The position numbers were made by a program, and so were the translations under genes. From contig NZ_FMZD01000005.1 of the NCBI RefSeq assembly GCF_900101525.1, positions 62,001 to 126,000 on the forward strand: a stretch of 64,000 bases of DNA, read 5' to 3'. Numbering within the stretch: position 1 is the stretch's first letter; each line of letters opens with the position of its first letter. The notes below the pieces were generated by a model, which had not been told where the DNA came from, did no database searches, and was given only the letters and a program-made list of their open reading frames with translations. Shown one piece after another: positions 1-8,313 of the stretch. This DNA is from Marinilactibacillus psychrotolerans. Its GTDB lineage: Bacteria; Bacillota; Bacilli; Lactobacillales; Carnobacteriaceae_A.

Positions 1-39
1 ATTTACATGAAACTCATGATATTTTCCATCTTAAATCTT

Positions 40-198
40 CTATTCTTTCGATTTCCAAAACGCAGTATTAAAAGCTCCAGCAAAACAAAGCGCTATTCCA
101 AATCCTATAAACATATTGTTATTAAGCATTCCAAACGGAATACCTAAGAATATAACAATAGCCAGCCAAATTATTAACTCTTTTCTTTTTTCACTCAT
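40..198 (-). CDS. Small two-helix membrane protein, unknown function
   Basis: A 52-residue protein starting MSEKRKEL. It is a basic head followed by two hydrophobic stretches (about residues 8-23 and 28-43) with a short lysine/glutamate tail, so it is probably a two-pass membrane protein. The frame is open further upstream, but the ATG at 198 has an AGAGG ribosome binding site, and the extra upstream residues do not look coding. I recognise no family. It lies downstream of another small membrane-protein gene in the same direction and may share its transcript. Confidence 0.5.
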   Translation of the reverse strand: MSEKRKELIIWLAIVIFLGIPFGMLNNNMFIGFGIALCFAGAFNTAFWKSKE

Positions 199-265
199 AC
201 TATCAACCTCTAATTCTATTCTAGCACTCACTATGTAGCTGGTTTTTCTTTGAAAATAGGTCCCT

Positions 266-457
266 TTAAATATCAGTTCCGTTAGATCTATTTCTTGAAA
301 AAAATTTGTAAAGTAAAAGTACAACGACGACAGAAATTAAACAACCACTCGCTCTTGCTATCCAAACATTTATATTAATATTTTCCATAATATCAGTAAC
401 AAATGTACCTACGCTTACCGACACAAATAAAAGAATGAATCTTTTGAAAGTACTCAT
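266..457 (-). CDS. Small membrane protein, unknown function
   Basis: A 63-residue protein starting MSTFKRF. It has two hydrophobic segments (about residues 5-21 and 33-51) and ends in a basic, polar tail, so it is probably a two-helix membrane protein. The start at 457 is chosen because a strong GGAGGG site sits 5 nt upstream; an earlier in-frame ATG at 487 has no such site. It is about 70 bp from the next small gene. No function can be assigned. Confidence 0.5.
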   Translation of the reverse strand: MSTFKRFILLFVSVSVGTFVTDIMENININVWIARASGCLISVVVVLLLYKFFSRNRSNGTDI

Positions 458-616
458 TTCAACCCTCCATAGTATTTGAGAGTTCATAATACGCTATATT
501 TATTAATTATTTTAAAAAACAAAATTTAATTGTCATTTTATAAATTCTTTTAATCCTATATTCAAAATATAACAATATTTAACACCCATAGCAATAATAG
601 CCTGCTACAAGAAAAC

Positions 617-649
617 TTAAAAAGCACCGACAAGATGTCGGTGCTTTAG
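617..649 (-). terminator. Intrinsic terminator of the alpha-xyloside operon
   Basis: A near-perfect hairpin (AAAGCACCGACA with TGTCGGTGCTTT, short loop) is followed on the minus strand by a T-rich tract. It lies 11-44 bp past the stop codon of the alpha-xylosidase gene. Confidence 0.85.
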
Positions 650-659
650 CACATATAGC

Positions 660-2924
660 CTATTCTTTAATGTTCAATATAGATCCATACTCGTTCTTCT
701 CCATTCCTTCAATAGTTCGGTTTCTAAACAAGACTTTTACCTTATGCAGATTTTCAGCTTGTACATCGTAATTATCATCTTTTGGAGTAATGGTTATTTT
801 CCCAACATAATTTCCATTAATATCATAAATAGATTCACTAACTGTTTCTGTGATTTCAAATGCATGCACGATTAAGTTGCTGGAATAATCATAAGCAGCT
901 GTAGTATTCGTAGCACCTTCAATGATTAAACTATTCGGACGCACCATTAATGGTAAATTGAAATAATCATATGTTTTTTCATACCATTTCCCTCCAGAAA
1001 GTGTAGAATTATCTATATAATTTGTCCAAGTTCCTTCTGGGAGGTAAAATTTCGCTTCTCCTTTATCATTAAAGATTGGTGCAACCATAAGATTCTTGCC
1101 GAACATATATTGTTTATCTATCGTATGAGTTGTATAATCTTCAGAAAATTCCAGTACAAGTGGTCTCATCATCGGCACACCAGTCTTTGCCGTCTCTACT
1201 GCCTCTGAATAAATATAAGGCATTAATGAATTTTTCAATTTTGAAAATTTTTGACTGACTAATGCCGCTTCTTCCCCAAAGTTCCATGGCACTCGATATT
1301 CAATATTCCCATGATAGCGACTATGAGTTGAGAGCAAGCCAAACTGTGTCCAGCGCTTATAAAGATCTTCTTCTGCTTCTTCTTCAAACCCACCAATGTC
1401 ATGACTCCAAAATCCAAAACCTGATAATACAAATGAAAGTCCCCCTCTTAAAGATTCTGCCATGGAAGAATATTCCGACAGGTTATCTCCACCCCAATGT
1501 ACTGGGAATTTTTGTGATCCAACTGAAGCAGAACGGGCAAATACTACCGCTTCTCCTTTCCCTTTCAGTTCCTCTAACAATTCAAAAACAACTTCATTAT
1601 ATAAGTAGGCATAATAGTTATGCATTTTTTCTGGATTAGACCCGTCATAATAGACAGCATCCGTTGGAATTCGTTCACCAAAATCTGTTTTAAATGAATC
1701 TACCCCTAATTCCAATAATCCTTTTAGCTGCCCTTTATACCATTCTCTTGCTTCAGGATTTGTAAAATCGATTATCCCTTGTCCAGCCTGCCATAGATCC
1801 CATTGCCATACATTCTCGTCGGTAGATTTTATAAAGTACCCTTTTTCTTTACATTCTTTATAGACTTTAGCTTTTTGTCCAATGTACGGATTGATCCACA
1901 TACACACTTTCAAACCTTTTTCGTGAATTTTTTTAATCATTTTTCCTGGATCAGGGAATAGTTCCTTGTTCCATTCAAAACCACACCATTCAAACTCCTT
2001 CATCCAAAAGCAATCAAAATGGAAGACATCAAAAGGGATATCTCGGCTTTGCATTTCATCAATAAAGTGCATGACAGTCTCTTCTCTGTAATCAGTCGTA
2101 AAAGAAGTTGATAACCAAAGACCAAATGACCAGGCTGGTGGCAAGGCTGGTTTCCCTGTCAAGTCTGTATATTTCTTCAATACACTTTTCATATCCGGTC
2201 CATAAATAATAAAATACTCTAATGTTTCTCCTTCTACACTGAACTGAGTTCGCGAAACATTCTCAGATCCGATTTCAAAATCAACTTTTCCAGGATGATT
2301 GACAAAAATGCCATATCCTTTGTTTGTTAGATAAAATGGAATATTTTTATAGGATTGTTCGCTTCCTGTTCCGCCATCTTCATTCCATATTTCAATAGAT
2401 TGCCCATTTTTTATAAATGGAGTAAATCTCTCTCCTGTACCATAGACATATTCGTCAGGGTCTAAAGAAAGTTGCTCTCTCATATAATGCTTGCCATCAT
2501 CCGAACTAATTTCAGCTTGTGCTTTATGTTTTGATGAAGTCAGTAACTTTCCATGTCCACGAAATTCTATTTTAAAATCGCCTTCTTTGGGAACAACTGC
2601 TTCCAAAGCACCTGTTTTAAATCGATAAAAGTGCTCTGCTTCTACATCGATATCAACTTGAACCTTTGATTCAAAAAGTGAAAAGTCTGGTTTCTGCGTG
2701 TTTTTATCATGATGGGTCAGCCGAACCTTAATTATATCTTCTTGAGGAGATTCAAAACGTAGAGTCGTTAAGCCTAGATTTAAAGTATCCCCTCGTCGTT
2801 CAATTTTTTTGTATGGCAAGAATAGCTCCATTCCGTTCTCATCTATTCGGAAATCTCTTGTCTCTTGAGGATAGTTTAGTGTGTACCCTTCTTTTGTTAA
2901 CCAGTATCCTTCAGTAAATTTCAT
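660..2924 (-). CDS. yicI: Alpha-xylosidase, GH31 (YicI type)
   Basis: A 754-residue cytoplasmic glycoside hydrolase of family 31, with no signal peptide. It would release xylose from the non-reducing end of alpha-xylosides such as isoprimeverose. The nucleophile is D414 in KTDFGE and the acid/base is D480 in WGGD, each two residues before the E. coli YicI positions D416 and D482. The YicI substrate-pocket residues F277, C307, F308, W345 and K414 are matched at F275, C305, F306, W343 and K412, which favours alpha-xylosidase over alpha-glucosidase. It is the last gene of the sugar ABC operon, 11 bp after the permease, and has a good site at its ATG. Length matches YicI. Confidence 0.88.
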   Translation of the reverse strand: MKFTEGYWLTKEGYTLNYPQETRDFRIDENGMELFLPYKKIERRGDTLNLGLTTLRFESPQEDIIKVRLTHHDKNTQKPDFSLFESKVQVDIDVEAEHFYRFKTGALEAVVPKEGDFKIEFRGHGKLLTSSKHKAQAEISSDDGKHYMREQLSLDPDEYVYGTGERFTPFIKNGQSIEIWNEDGGTGSEQSYKNIPFYLTNKGYGIFVNHPGKVDFEIGSENVSRTQFSVEGETLEYFIIYGPDMKSVLKKYTDLTGKPALPPAWSFGLWLSTSFTTDYREETVMHFIDEMQSRDIPFDVFHFDCFWMKEFEWCGFEWNKELFPDPGKMIKKIHEKGLKVCMWINPYIGQKAKVYKECKEKGYFIKSTDENVWQWDLWQAGQGIIDFTNPEAREWYKGQLKGLLELGVDSFKTDFGERIPTDAVYYDGSNPEKMHNYYAYLYNEVVFELLEELKGKGEAVVFARSASVGSQKFPVHWGGDNLSEYSSMAESLRGGLSFVLSGFGFWSHDIGGFEEEAEEDLYKRWTQFGLLSTHSRYHGNIEYRVPWNFGEEAALVSQKFSKLKNSLMPYIYSEAVETAKTGVPMMRPLVLEFSEDYTTHTIDKQYMFGKNLMVAPIFNDKGEAKFYLPEGTWTNYIDNSTLSGGKWYEKTYDYFNLPLMVRPNSLIIEGATNTTAAYDYSSNLIVHAFEITETVSESIYDINGNYVGKITITPKDDNYDVQAENLHKVKVLFRNRTIEGMEKNEYGSILNIKE

Positions 2925-2935
2925 TGTGTCTCCTC

Positions 2936-3814
2936 CTACTTAACTGCTCCATCTGATATTCCTTTTACTACATGTTTTTGAAGTACTATGAATAATATAA
3001 TGATTGGTAGAATCACCATAACCAATGCTGCTAATGCTAAATGCCATTGTTTATTGAATTCTCCAAAGAAGTAAAACATTTTTAGGGGAATAGTATACAT
3101 CCCTTCTTTATTTACACTCAGTGATGGTAAAAGATAATCATTCCAAAACCACAGTGAATTTAAAACGATGACTGTAACTGTAGTTGGTTTTAAAAGCGGC
3201 AGAATAACTTTCCAGTAAATATGAAATGTAGTAGCCCCATCAATTACGGCAGCTTCGTCTAATGATTTAGGAATCCCTCTTAAGGCTCCATAGTATAAAA
3301 ATGTCGACATACTTGTAGCTAAACCTAAATACATGATCATCAAGCCAGGCTGATTTAACATGCTAACTTTACCAAACAGTGAGATTAAAGGAATCATGAT
3401 TCCTTGAAATGGTACTAATAGTCCAATTGCAATGATAAAATAAATAATTGAACTAATTTTACTAGTATTTCGTGACAAAGCATAAGCAGCCATTGAAGAA
3501 ACGAAAACGATTAATACTAATGACCCTACTGTGATCAGGACCGAATTAGCGGCACTCTTAACAAAATCCAATTTTTCAAAAGCGGTTGTATAGTTTTCAC
3601 TATTCAAACCAGTAGGTAACGTCAAGGTATTTTGAAAAATTTCTGATTTTGTTTTAAAAGAGTTAATAATAATCAAAAAGAATGGGTAAAACCAAAATAA
3701 AGACGCCACTATACCGACCATAATCATACTAATTTTTTTCTTATCTTTATTTTTTTGTATAGCCGTTTTATTTCTCTTTTCTTCACTTGATTGCTCTTTA
3801 TTTCTTTTCATCAT
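2936..3814 (-). CDS. Sugar ABC transporter permease, MalG type
   Basis: A 292-residue inner-membrane permease of the carbohydrate uptake type 1 family. A lysine-rich cytoplasmic N-terminus (residues 1-28) precedes six predicted helices. The EAA loop that docks the ATPase is at residues 187-206 (EAA, then G193, then LP). It overlaps the upstream permease by 4 bp (ATGA type) and has AAGGAG upstream. With its partner it should import an alpha-xyloside for the adjacent alpha-xylosidase; the substrate is inferred from context. The operon has no ATP-binding subunit, so a shared MsmK/MalK-type ATPase elsewhere is expected. Confidence 0.87.
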   Translation of the reverse strand: MMKRNKEQSSEEKRNKTAIQKNKDKKKISMIMVGIVASLFWFYPFFLIIINSFKTKSEIFQNTLTLPTGLNSENYTTAFEKLDFVKSAANSVLITVGSLVLIVFVSSMAAYALSRNTSKISSIIYFIIAIGLLVPFQGIMIPLISLFGKVSMLNQPGLMIMYLGLATSMSTFLYYGALRGIPKSLDEAAVIDGATTFHIYWKVILPLLKPTTVTVIVLNSLWFWNDYLLPSLSVNKEGMYTIPLKMFYFFGEFNKQWHLALAALVMVILPIIILFIVLQKHVVKGISDGAVK

Positions 3815-4677
3815 GCACTGATCTCCTTTTTACGAGTTATTGAGATTTGAATGATTGAAATGATCACAATAATAACCAAGAAAATAATCGCTTTAGATTG
3901 GGCGAATCCCATATTTCTCATAGAGAAAGCTTCATTATAGATATTCATTGCTGTCATCTGCGTTGAATTATATGGCCCACCTTGGGTTAAGGCTAAATTT
4001 TGATCATATATTTTAAAGGCATTTGATAGCGTTAGAAATAAAGTTACAGTAAATGCCGGCATCAGCATCGGTAGTTTTATCTTAATGAATGTTTGGAGTG
4101 GAGATGCTCCGTCCATATCTGCTGCCTCAAGGATTTCCTCTGGTATATTATTTAAAAAAGAAATATAAATCAGCATCATGTAGCCACTCATTTGCCACAC
4201 AAATAAAATAACTAATCCCCAGAATCCAGTTTCTGGAGTATCCAACCATCCTTTGAAGAATTCAATATTTGTTAAATCAGCAATACTTTCAAATGCTTTA
4301 TTGAAAATGAACTGCCAGATAAACCCAAGGATAATTCCACCTATAAGATTTGGCATAAAGAAAACAGTACGGAATAAAGTCGTCCATTTTCCTAATTTCT
4401 GTGTAACTAATGTTGCCAACATTAAGGCAATAACATTAATAAGTATGACACTTACAATTGAGAATTTTGCTGTAAAAATCAGACTATCAATAAACATTTG
4501 ATCTTGAAAGGCACGAATGTAATTATCAAAATTAACAAAATGACCTACCGTATTCCCATTCCAATCTGTTAATGAATAATAACTTCCTGTCATCAATGGA
4601 ATAAATAAAACAACGATTAAAGCAAGTAAAGCTGGTGCTAATAGTAGCCAAAAAGATTTTGAGCGATTTGTTAACAT
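3811..4677 (-). CDS. Sugar ABC transporter permease, MalF/UgpA type
   Basis: A 288-residue permease of the carbohydrate uptake type 1 family with six predicted membrane helices. The EAA loop starts at residue 184 and runs through a conserved G190 to LP at 202-203. It pairs with the downstream MalG-type permease, which it overlaps by 4 bp. The upstream binding-protein gene is about 60 bp away. The start ATG has an AGGAGG site. The sugar specificity is inferred from the linked GH31 enzyme. Confidence 0.87.
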   Translation of the reverse strand: MLTNRSKSFWLLLAPALLALIVVLFIPLMTGSYYSLTDWNGNTVGHFVNFDNYIRAFQDQMFIDSLIFTAKFSIVSVILINVIALMLATLVTQKLGKWTTLFRTVFFMPNLIGGIILGFIWQFIFNKAFESIADLTNIEFFKGWLDTPETGFWGLVILFVWQMSGYMMLIYISFLNNIPEEILEAADMDGASPLQTFIKIKLPMLMPAFTVTLFLTLSNAFKIYDQNLALTQGGPYNSTQMTAMNIYNEAFSMRNMGFAQSKAIIFLVIIVIISIIQISITRKKEISA

Positions 4678-4737
4678 GTATAGTCCTCCTAAAATTCAAA
4701 CATCCATAGGGAGGAAGATCCTCCCTATTCATCTCTT

Positions 4738-6018
4738 CTATTTGCGTTCGTTATTCCATGTAGTTTTCAGAGTAGATGTAAATTCGTCCCAGGAAATTTG
4801 GTCGGCAGCATATGCTTGTAAATTAACACCAAACGTATTTTGACCATAGCCATCAGGATAAGAATTATGCACCCAAGGTACAGTGTTCCCATCACTTAAG
4901 TAGGTGTAAATTTCATTTGATAAAGGATCTGTTATATCCTCACTAGAGAAATTCGTATAGGCTGGAATAAACTCAAAATCATTTATAATAGATGCCATTG
5001 CTTCTTCATCTGTATACATCCAATTTAAAAATTCAATGGAAGCATCAATCACTTCTTGATCTTTGTCTTTATTCACACCCCAATACCATGCAGGCCCGGC
5101 AACAATTTTTCCTTTTGTTTCATCTTCAACAAACATTGGAATAATTGAAAGTTTATCTTTAGCAAATGATTCGTCTAAACTGTTCAACGTTGGGACAATC
5201 CAGTTTCCTTGATGAACGATTGCAACTTTTTCACTAGCAAATAGTTCTTCTACAGAAGTACTATAATCCATAGATTCTAATGGTCCAGCATTATAATCTA
5301 TTGCAAGATCAGTGTATTGTTGCATCTGATCAGCATAAGTAAGCTCTAATTCTTTTCCTTCATATGCTTCATTCAGACTGTTATTGAATTCGGGCGCAAG
5401 GAAATTGGAACTGAATTGGCTAGAGACCCACGTTTCTCCTCCGCTAAATGCGAATACCCCATCTAATCCTAATTCTGATTTTTTTGAGTCAATTGTTTTT
5501 ACTGCATTTTCAAAGTCAGCAAAAGATTGAATAGAGTCTACTTCTATTCCAGCATTTTCAAATATTTCTGTATTGACTAACCAACCATACCCTTCAATAT
5601 TCATCGGCACCCCTAATACGGTATCATTTAGGGTTGCGCCTTCCAGAGTTCCTTCAATAGCATTTTTTGCTAATTCAGTCTCCCCTAAATCGACCAATTT
5701 ATGTTCCCACGTTTGAGCATCCGCTAGTCCGCCGAGCATAAAGATATCAGGTTCATCTCCTGATGAAAATTTTGATTGTAACGCTGCTGTTGCGTCAGTT
5801 CCACCACCGACTGTTGTCATGTTAATTTCGATATCATCATGAGTCTCTTCAAAAGTTGCTACAAGATCATCCATTTGCTCTGCCGTTTCTGTTTTAATGT
5901 TAAAAACTTCTAAGGTTACATTTCCATCACCTGACGCATCAGGTTCTGAACTACCACATCCGACTAACCCTAATAGACTAGTTAAAGCAAGTGTAGAGAA
6001 CATTATTTTTCTTTTCAT
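4738..6018 (-). CDS. Sugar-binding lipoprotein of ABC transporter
   Basis: A 426-residue extracellular solute-binding protein of family 1. A basic N-terminus and hydrophobic stretch end in the lipobox LVGC, so C21 should be lipidated after signal cleavage and anchor the protein to the outer face of the membrane. The rest has the mixed alpha/beta, aspartate- and tryptophan-rich composition of sugar-binding proteins. It is the first gene of the alpha-xyloside operon and has an AGGAGG site. The ligand is inferred from the alpha-xylosidase two genes downstream. Confidence 0.88.
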   Translation of the reverse strand: MKRKIMFSTLALTSLLGLVGCGSSEPDASGDGNVTLEVFNIKTETAEQMDDLVATFEETHDDIEINMTTVGGGTDATAALQSKFSSGDEPDIFMLGGLADAQTWEHKLVDLGETELAKNAIEGTLEGATLNDTVLGVPMNIEGYGWLVNTEIFENAGIEVDSIQSFADFENAVKTIDSKKSELGLDGVFAFSGGETWVSSQFSSNFLAPEFNNSLNEAYEGKELELTYADQMQQYTDLAIDYNAGPLESMDYSTSVEELFASEKVAIVHQGNWIVPTLNSLDESFAKDKLSIIPMFVEDETKGKIVAGPAWYWGVNKDKDQEVIDASIEFLNWMYTDEEAMASIINDFEFIPAYTNFSSEDITDPLSNEIYTYLSDGNTVPWVHNSYPDGYGQNTFGVNLQAYAADQISWDEFTSTLKTTWNNERK

Positions 6019-6047
6019 TTTTCTTTTCCTCCTATTTTGTAGAACCT

Positions 6048-6117
6048 ATATTGATTATATTGATATTTATGATAATATGTAATCGCTATCTTAATTGAAA
6101 CACCCTGTAATATTGAT
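6048..6117. promoter_or_regulatory. Three ATATTGAT repeats, candidate AraC operator
   Basis: The octamer ATATTGAT occurs at 6048-6055, 6057-6064 and 6110-6117, all in the same orientation, between the binding-protein gene and the divergent AraC gene. AraC-family activators usually bind direct repeats near the target promoter. The first two copies lie downstream of the predicted -10 on the transcribed side, so the arrangement is suggestive only. Confidence 0.4.
6072..6100 (-). promoter_or_regulatory. Promoter of the sugar operon with cre site in the spacer
   Basis: On the minus strand a weak -35 (TTTCAA, 6095-6100) and a -10 (TATTAT, 6072-6077) are 17 bp apart. The spacer and flank at 6078-6091 read TGTAATCGCTATCT, which differs from the CcpA cre consensus TGWAANCGNTNWCA only at the last base. 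Bound CcpA there should repress the operon when glucose is present. Confidence 0.55.
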
Positions 6118-6143
6118 ATTTTTATGAAAGAAGGATAAATAAA

Positions 6144-7085
6144 ATAGTTGATTATCTTTTTACACCCAATCCAAGCGAAAAAGATATTGATAGATCATTA
6201 AATGAAATTGCAGAACATGGACAAAGCTTATTTCCAGTTGCTGTACATTTTACTAATCATGATCAATATAGGAAAAACATGATTCATACTCATTGGCATA
6301 GAGAAATAGAAATTCTATATATATCTAGAGGAATGATGGAAGTCAAAATCGAAGGAAAGTCTTATATTGGCAAGGAAGGCGATATTTTATTTATCCCTCC
6401 CAACCAATTACACGGAGCCGTGTCTTATCATCATTCTCCTTGTGCCTTTTTTGCAATAGTATTTGATTCATTGTTTATTAAAAGTAACTTTTCAGACTTT
6501 ATTCAACAATCCTATATAGACTCGATAATAGAATTTCCTTCGAAATATATAGTACATGCGACAAATGACTTACCAAATATTGCTGAGCTTAGAAATAATG
6601 TGGTACAAATCATTGATGAATTTGCATTAAAAGAACCTTTTTTTGAGTTGTCATTGAAAGCAAATCTATTGTTATTTTTAAAAAATATCTATCTTAATAA
6701 GGATAAATTGTTTCGTCATGAATACTACACGGATAACAAGAATGAAGTTAATTCATACAAATGTAAAAAAATTGTCCTCTACCTTGAAGAGCATTATAAG
6801 AATCGAATTACTTTAGAGGAAATTAGTACACACATTGGTTTTAGTAAGGAACACTTTTGTAGATTTTTTAAAAAGAACTTCAGAATGACTTTTGTGAATT
6901 ATCTGAATCAAATGAGAATAAAAAAGGCTGAATATTTGCTGCTTAATACCAACCTAAAAGTAATTGATATTGCACTAGAAGCAGGGTTTGAGGATTCAAA
7001 TTATTTTACAAGTATCTTTAAAAAGGAAACAAAAATGACTCCATCTGACTATAGAAAAAAGCCTAGTAACGTTACGTTGCTTTGA
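6144..7085 (+). CDS. AraC-family transcriptional regulator (non-standard start)
   Basis: A regulator with an N-terminal cupin-like sugar-sensing domain and a C-terminal AraC DNA-binding domain containing two helix-turn-helix motifs (last 95 residues or so). It is divergent from the sugar ABC operon and probably activates it. The first in-frame ATG is at 6279, which gives 268 residues. The frame is open from 6117, and codons 6144-6278 read like a normal AraC N-terminus (for example EIAEHGQSLFPVAVHF). No ATG, GTG or TTG occurs in that stretch. ATA at 6144 lies 8 nt after AAGGA (6131-6135) and is taken here as the possible start, giving 313 residues. Confidence 0.7.
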   Translation: MVDYLFTPNPSEKDIDRSLNEIAEHGQSLFPVAVHFTNHDQYRKNMIHTHWHREIEILYISRGMMEVKIEGKSYIGKEGDILFIPPNQLHGAVSYHHSPCAFFAIVFDSLFIKSNFSDFIQQSYIDSIIEFPSKYIVHATNDLPNIAELRNNVVQIIDEFALKEPFFELSLKANLLLFLKNIYLNKDKLFRHEYYTDNKNEVNSYKCKKIVLYLEEHYKNRITLEEISTHIGFSKEHFCRFFKKNFRMTFVNYLNQMRIKKAEYLLLNTNLKVIDIALEAGFEDSNYFTSIFKKETKMTPSDYRKKPSNVTLL

Positions 7086-7101
7086 ATTCAGATAACTAAA
7101 A

Positions 7102-7132
7102 AGAGAATCCCAGCAAGTAAGCGGGATTCTCT
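7102..7132. terminator. Terminator hairpin between araC-type gene and carbonic anhydrase
   Basis: A 10-bp perfect stem (AGAGAATCCC with GGGATTCTCT) lies between convergent genes. The T-run follows the stem on the minus strand, so it best serves the carbonic anhydrase transcript, but it may stop both. Confidence 0.7.
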
Positions 7133-7272
7133 AAATGAATAATATTGTAATTTTAGGAATGGCATTCTTTGTTCGACTATAAGAGAAACAAAAATGAACC
7201 ATTAAACGAACTAAATCTGTTAGGCCTAGATGACCTCCTCAATTTTGTCAGTATCTCCATTCCTAGACGTTT

Positions 7273-7920
7273 TTATTGATGTATGTTCTGGTACTCATCT
7301 GATTTGCAGAATGAATGAGTTGTTTCATCATAGACAAACACATCACCTGATTTGATATCATAATGCCAGCCTTCTACTTCAAGTTCTCCTTTTGCAATTA
7401 ACTGCTGGATGTGAGGGTAACTTTTCAGGTTATTGAGTTGAGTAATCACATTCATTTGCTCCATCAGCCTAGCCTTAGATTCTTCATCTTTATGATAGTG
7501 ACTATGTTCGACTTTTACTTTTACCTTTTCCAGTGGCTTTAAGTATTGTTGTGTATAAGGAAGTTGGGCCAGTTTCTCTTGTCCTTCAAGTGCCGCAGCA
7601 CACCCTCCACAATTTGAATGTCCACAGATAATAACTTCTCTTACTTTAAGAACTTCTATCGCAAATTCAATAGCAGACACCGTTGTAAAGTCATTATGGC
7701 TGACTTCATATGCAGGGACCGTATTCGCAATGTTGCGAATCGTAAATATTTCTCCTGGATTACTGCCTATTAATCTCTCGGGATTGACTCGTGAGTCAGA
7801 ACACGCAATAAACAGTGTGTGGGGATTTTGAACCTGTTCTAAGTCCTGATACAGTTGCTCATGTTTTTTATATGTTACTTCTTTAAAATTTTTTAATCCA
7901 TTTTTCAATCGTAAAAGCAT
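7273..7920 (-). CDS. Beta-class carbonic anhydrase
   Basis: A 215-residue cytoplasmic enzyme interconverting CO2 and bicarbonate. Zinc ligands are C40, H101 and C104 (motifs CSDSR and HSNCGGC), with the D42-R44 dyad of the active site. Length is normal for the family. The ATG at 7920 has a GGAGGAG site. It appears monocistronic: a terminator lies past the stop and about 390 bp of non-coding sequence precedes it. It probably supplies bicarbonate for carboxylations. Confidence 0.92.
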   Translation of the reverse strand: MLLRLKNGLKNFKEVTYKKHEQLYQDLEQVQNPHTLFIACSDSRVNPERLIGSNPGEIFTIRNIANTVPAYEVSHNDFTTVSAIEFAIEVLKVREVIICGHSNCGGCAAALEGQEKLAQLPYTQQYLKPLEKVKVKVEHSHYHKDEESKARLMEQMNVITQLNNLKSYPHIQQLIAKGELEVEGWHYDIKSGDVFVYDETTHSFCKSDEYQNIHQ

Positions 7921-8313
7921 GTTTCTCCTCCATATTATCTAAATAGATTCTTACTATATCATATTTACATTGAATAATTCGAAGAGAAAAACCTGAGTTT
8001 CGAAAAATTTTATTTTATCCCTCTTGTAATTTTTCTCATTATTACTCTGCATCCATTCTTTCTTTATCATTGAATACTAAAATAGTAAGATCTAATAATT
8101 AGTGTTGAACTCCCTAGATATTTAAATATAATCAGTGAATTCTGCTGCTTAATAGAGATTTTTTAAAATATACTATTTCTTTGCAGCAGATTGATACAAA
8201 GGATCTTTCAAAAAATAGGTATCGTTCTTTTGCATGTAGTTTAAGATCAATATGATGGGTTAAAGATTATCGGATCGTTTATATGTTTTTTCAAGAATAC
8301 TATTTAACTCCTG
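7921..8313. other. Gene-free stretch between carbonic anhydrase and Rgg regulator
   Basis: About 390 bp of very A+T-rich sequence with no convincing frame on either strand. It should hold the carbonic anhydrase promoter and the end of the rgg transcript. The only structure seen is CTGCTGC (8142-8148) with GCAGCAG (8183-8189), separated by 34 nt. I found no short hydrophobic peptide gene of the kind often paired with Rgg regulators. Confidence 0.5.

Noticed and set aside
1262-1639. 125-codon plus-strand frame inside the alpha-xylosidase gene
   Set aside because: It is antisense to the conserved GH31 catalytic region, has no ribosome site, and its composition reflects the complementary codons.
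4532-4732. 66-codon frame overlapping the MalF-type permease start
   Set aside because: It overlaps a well-supported gene in another frame and has no recognisable domain.
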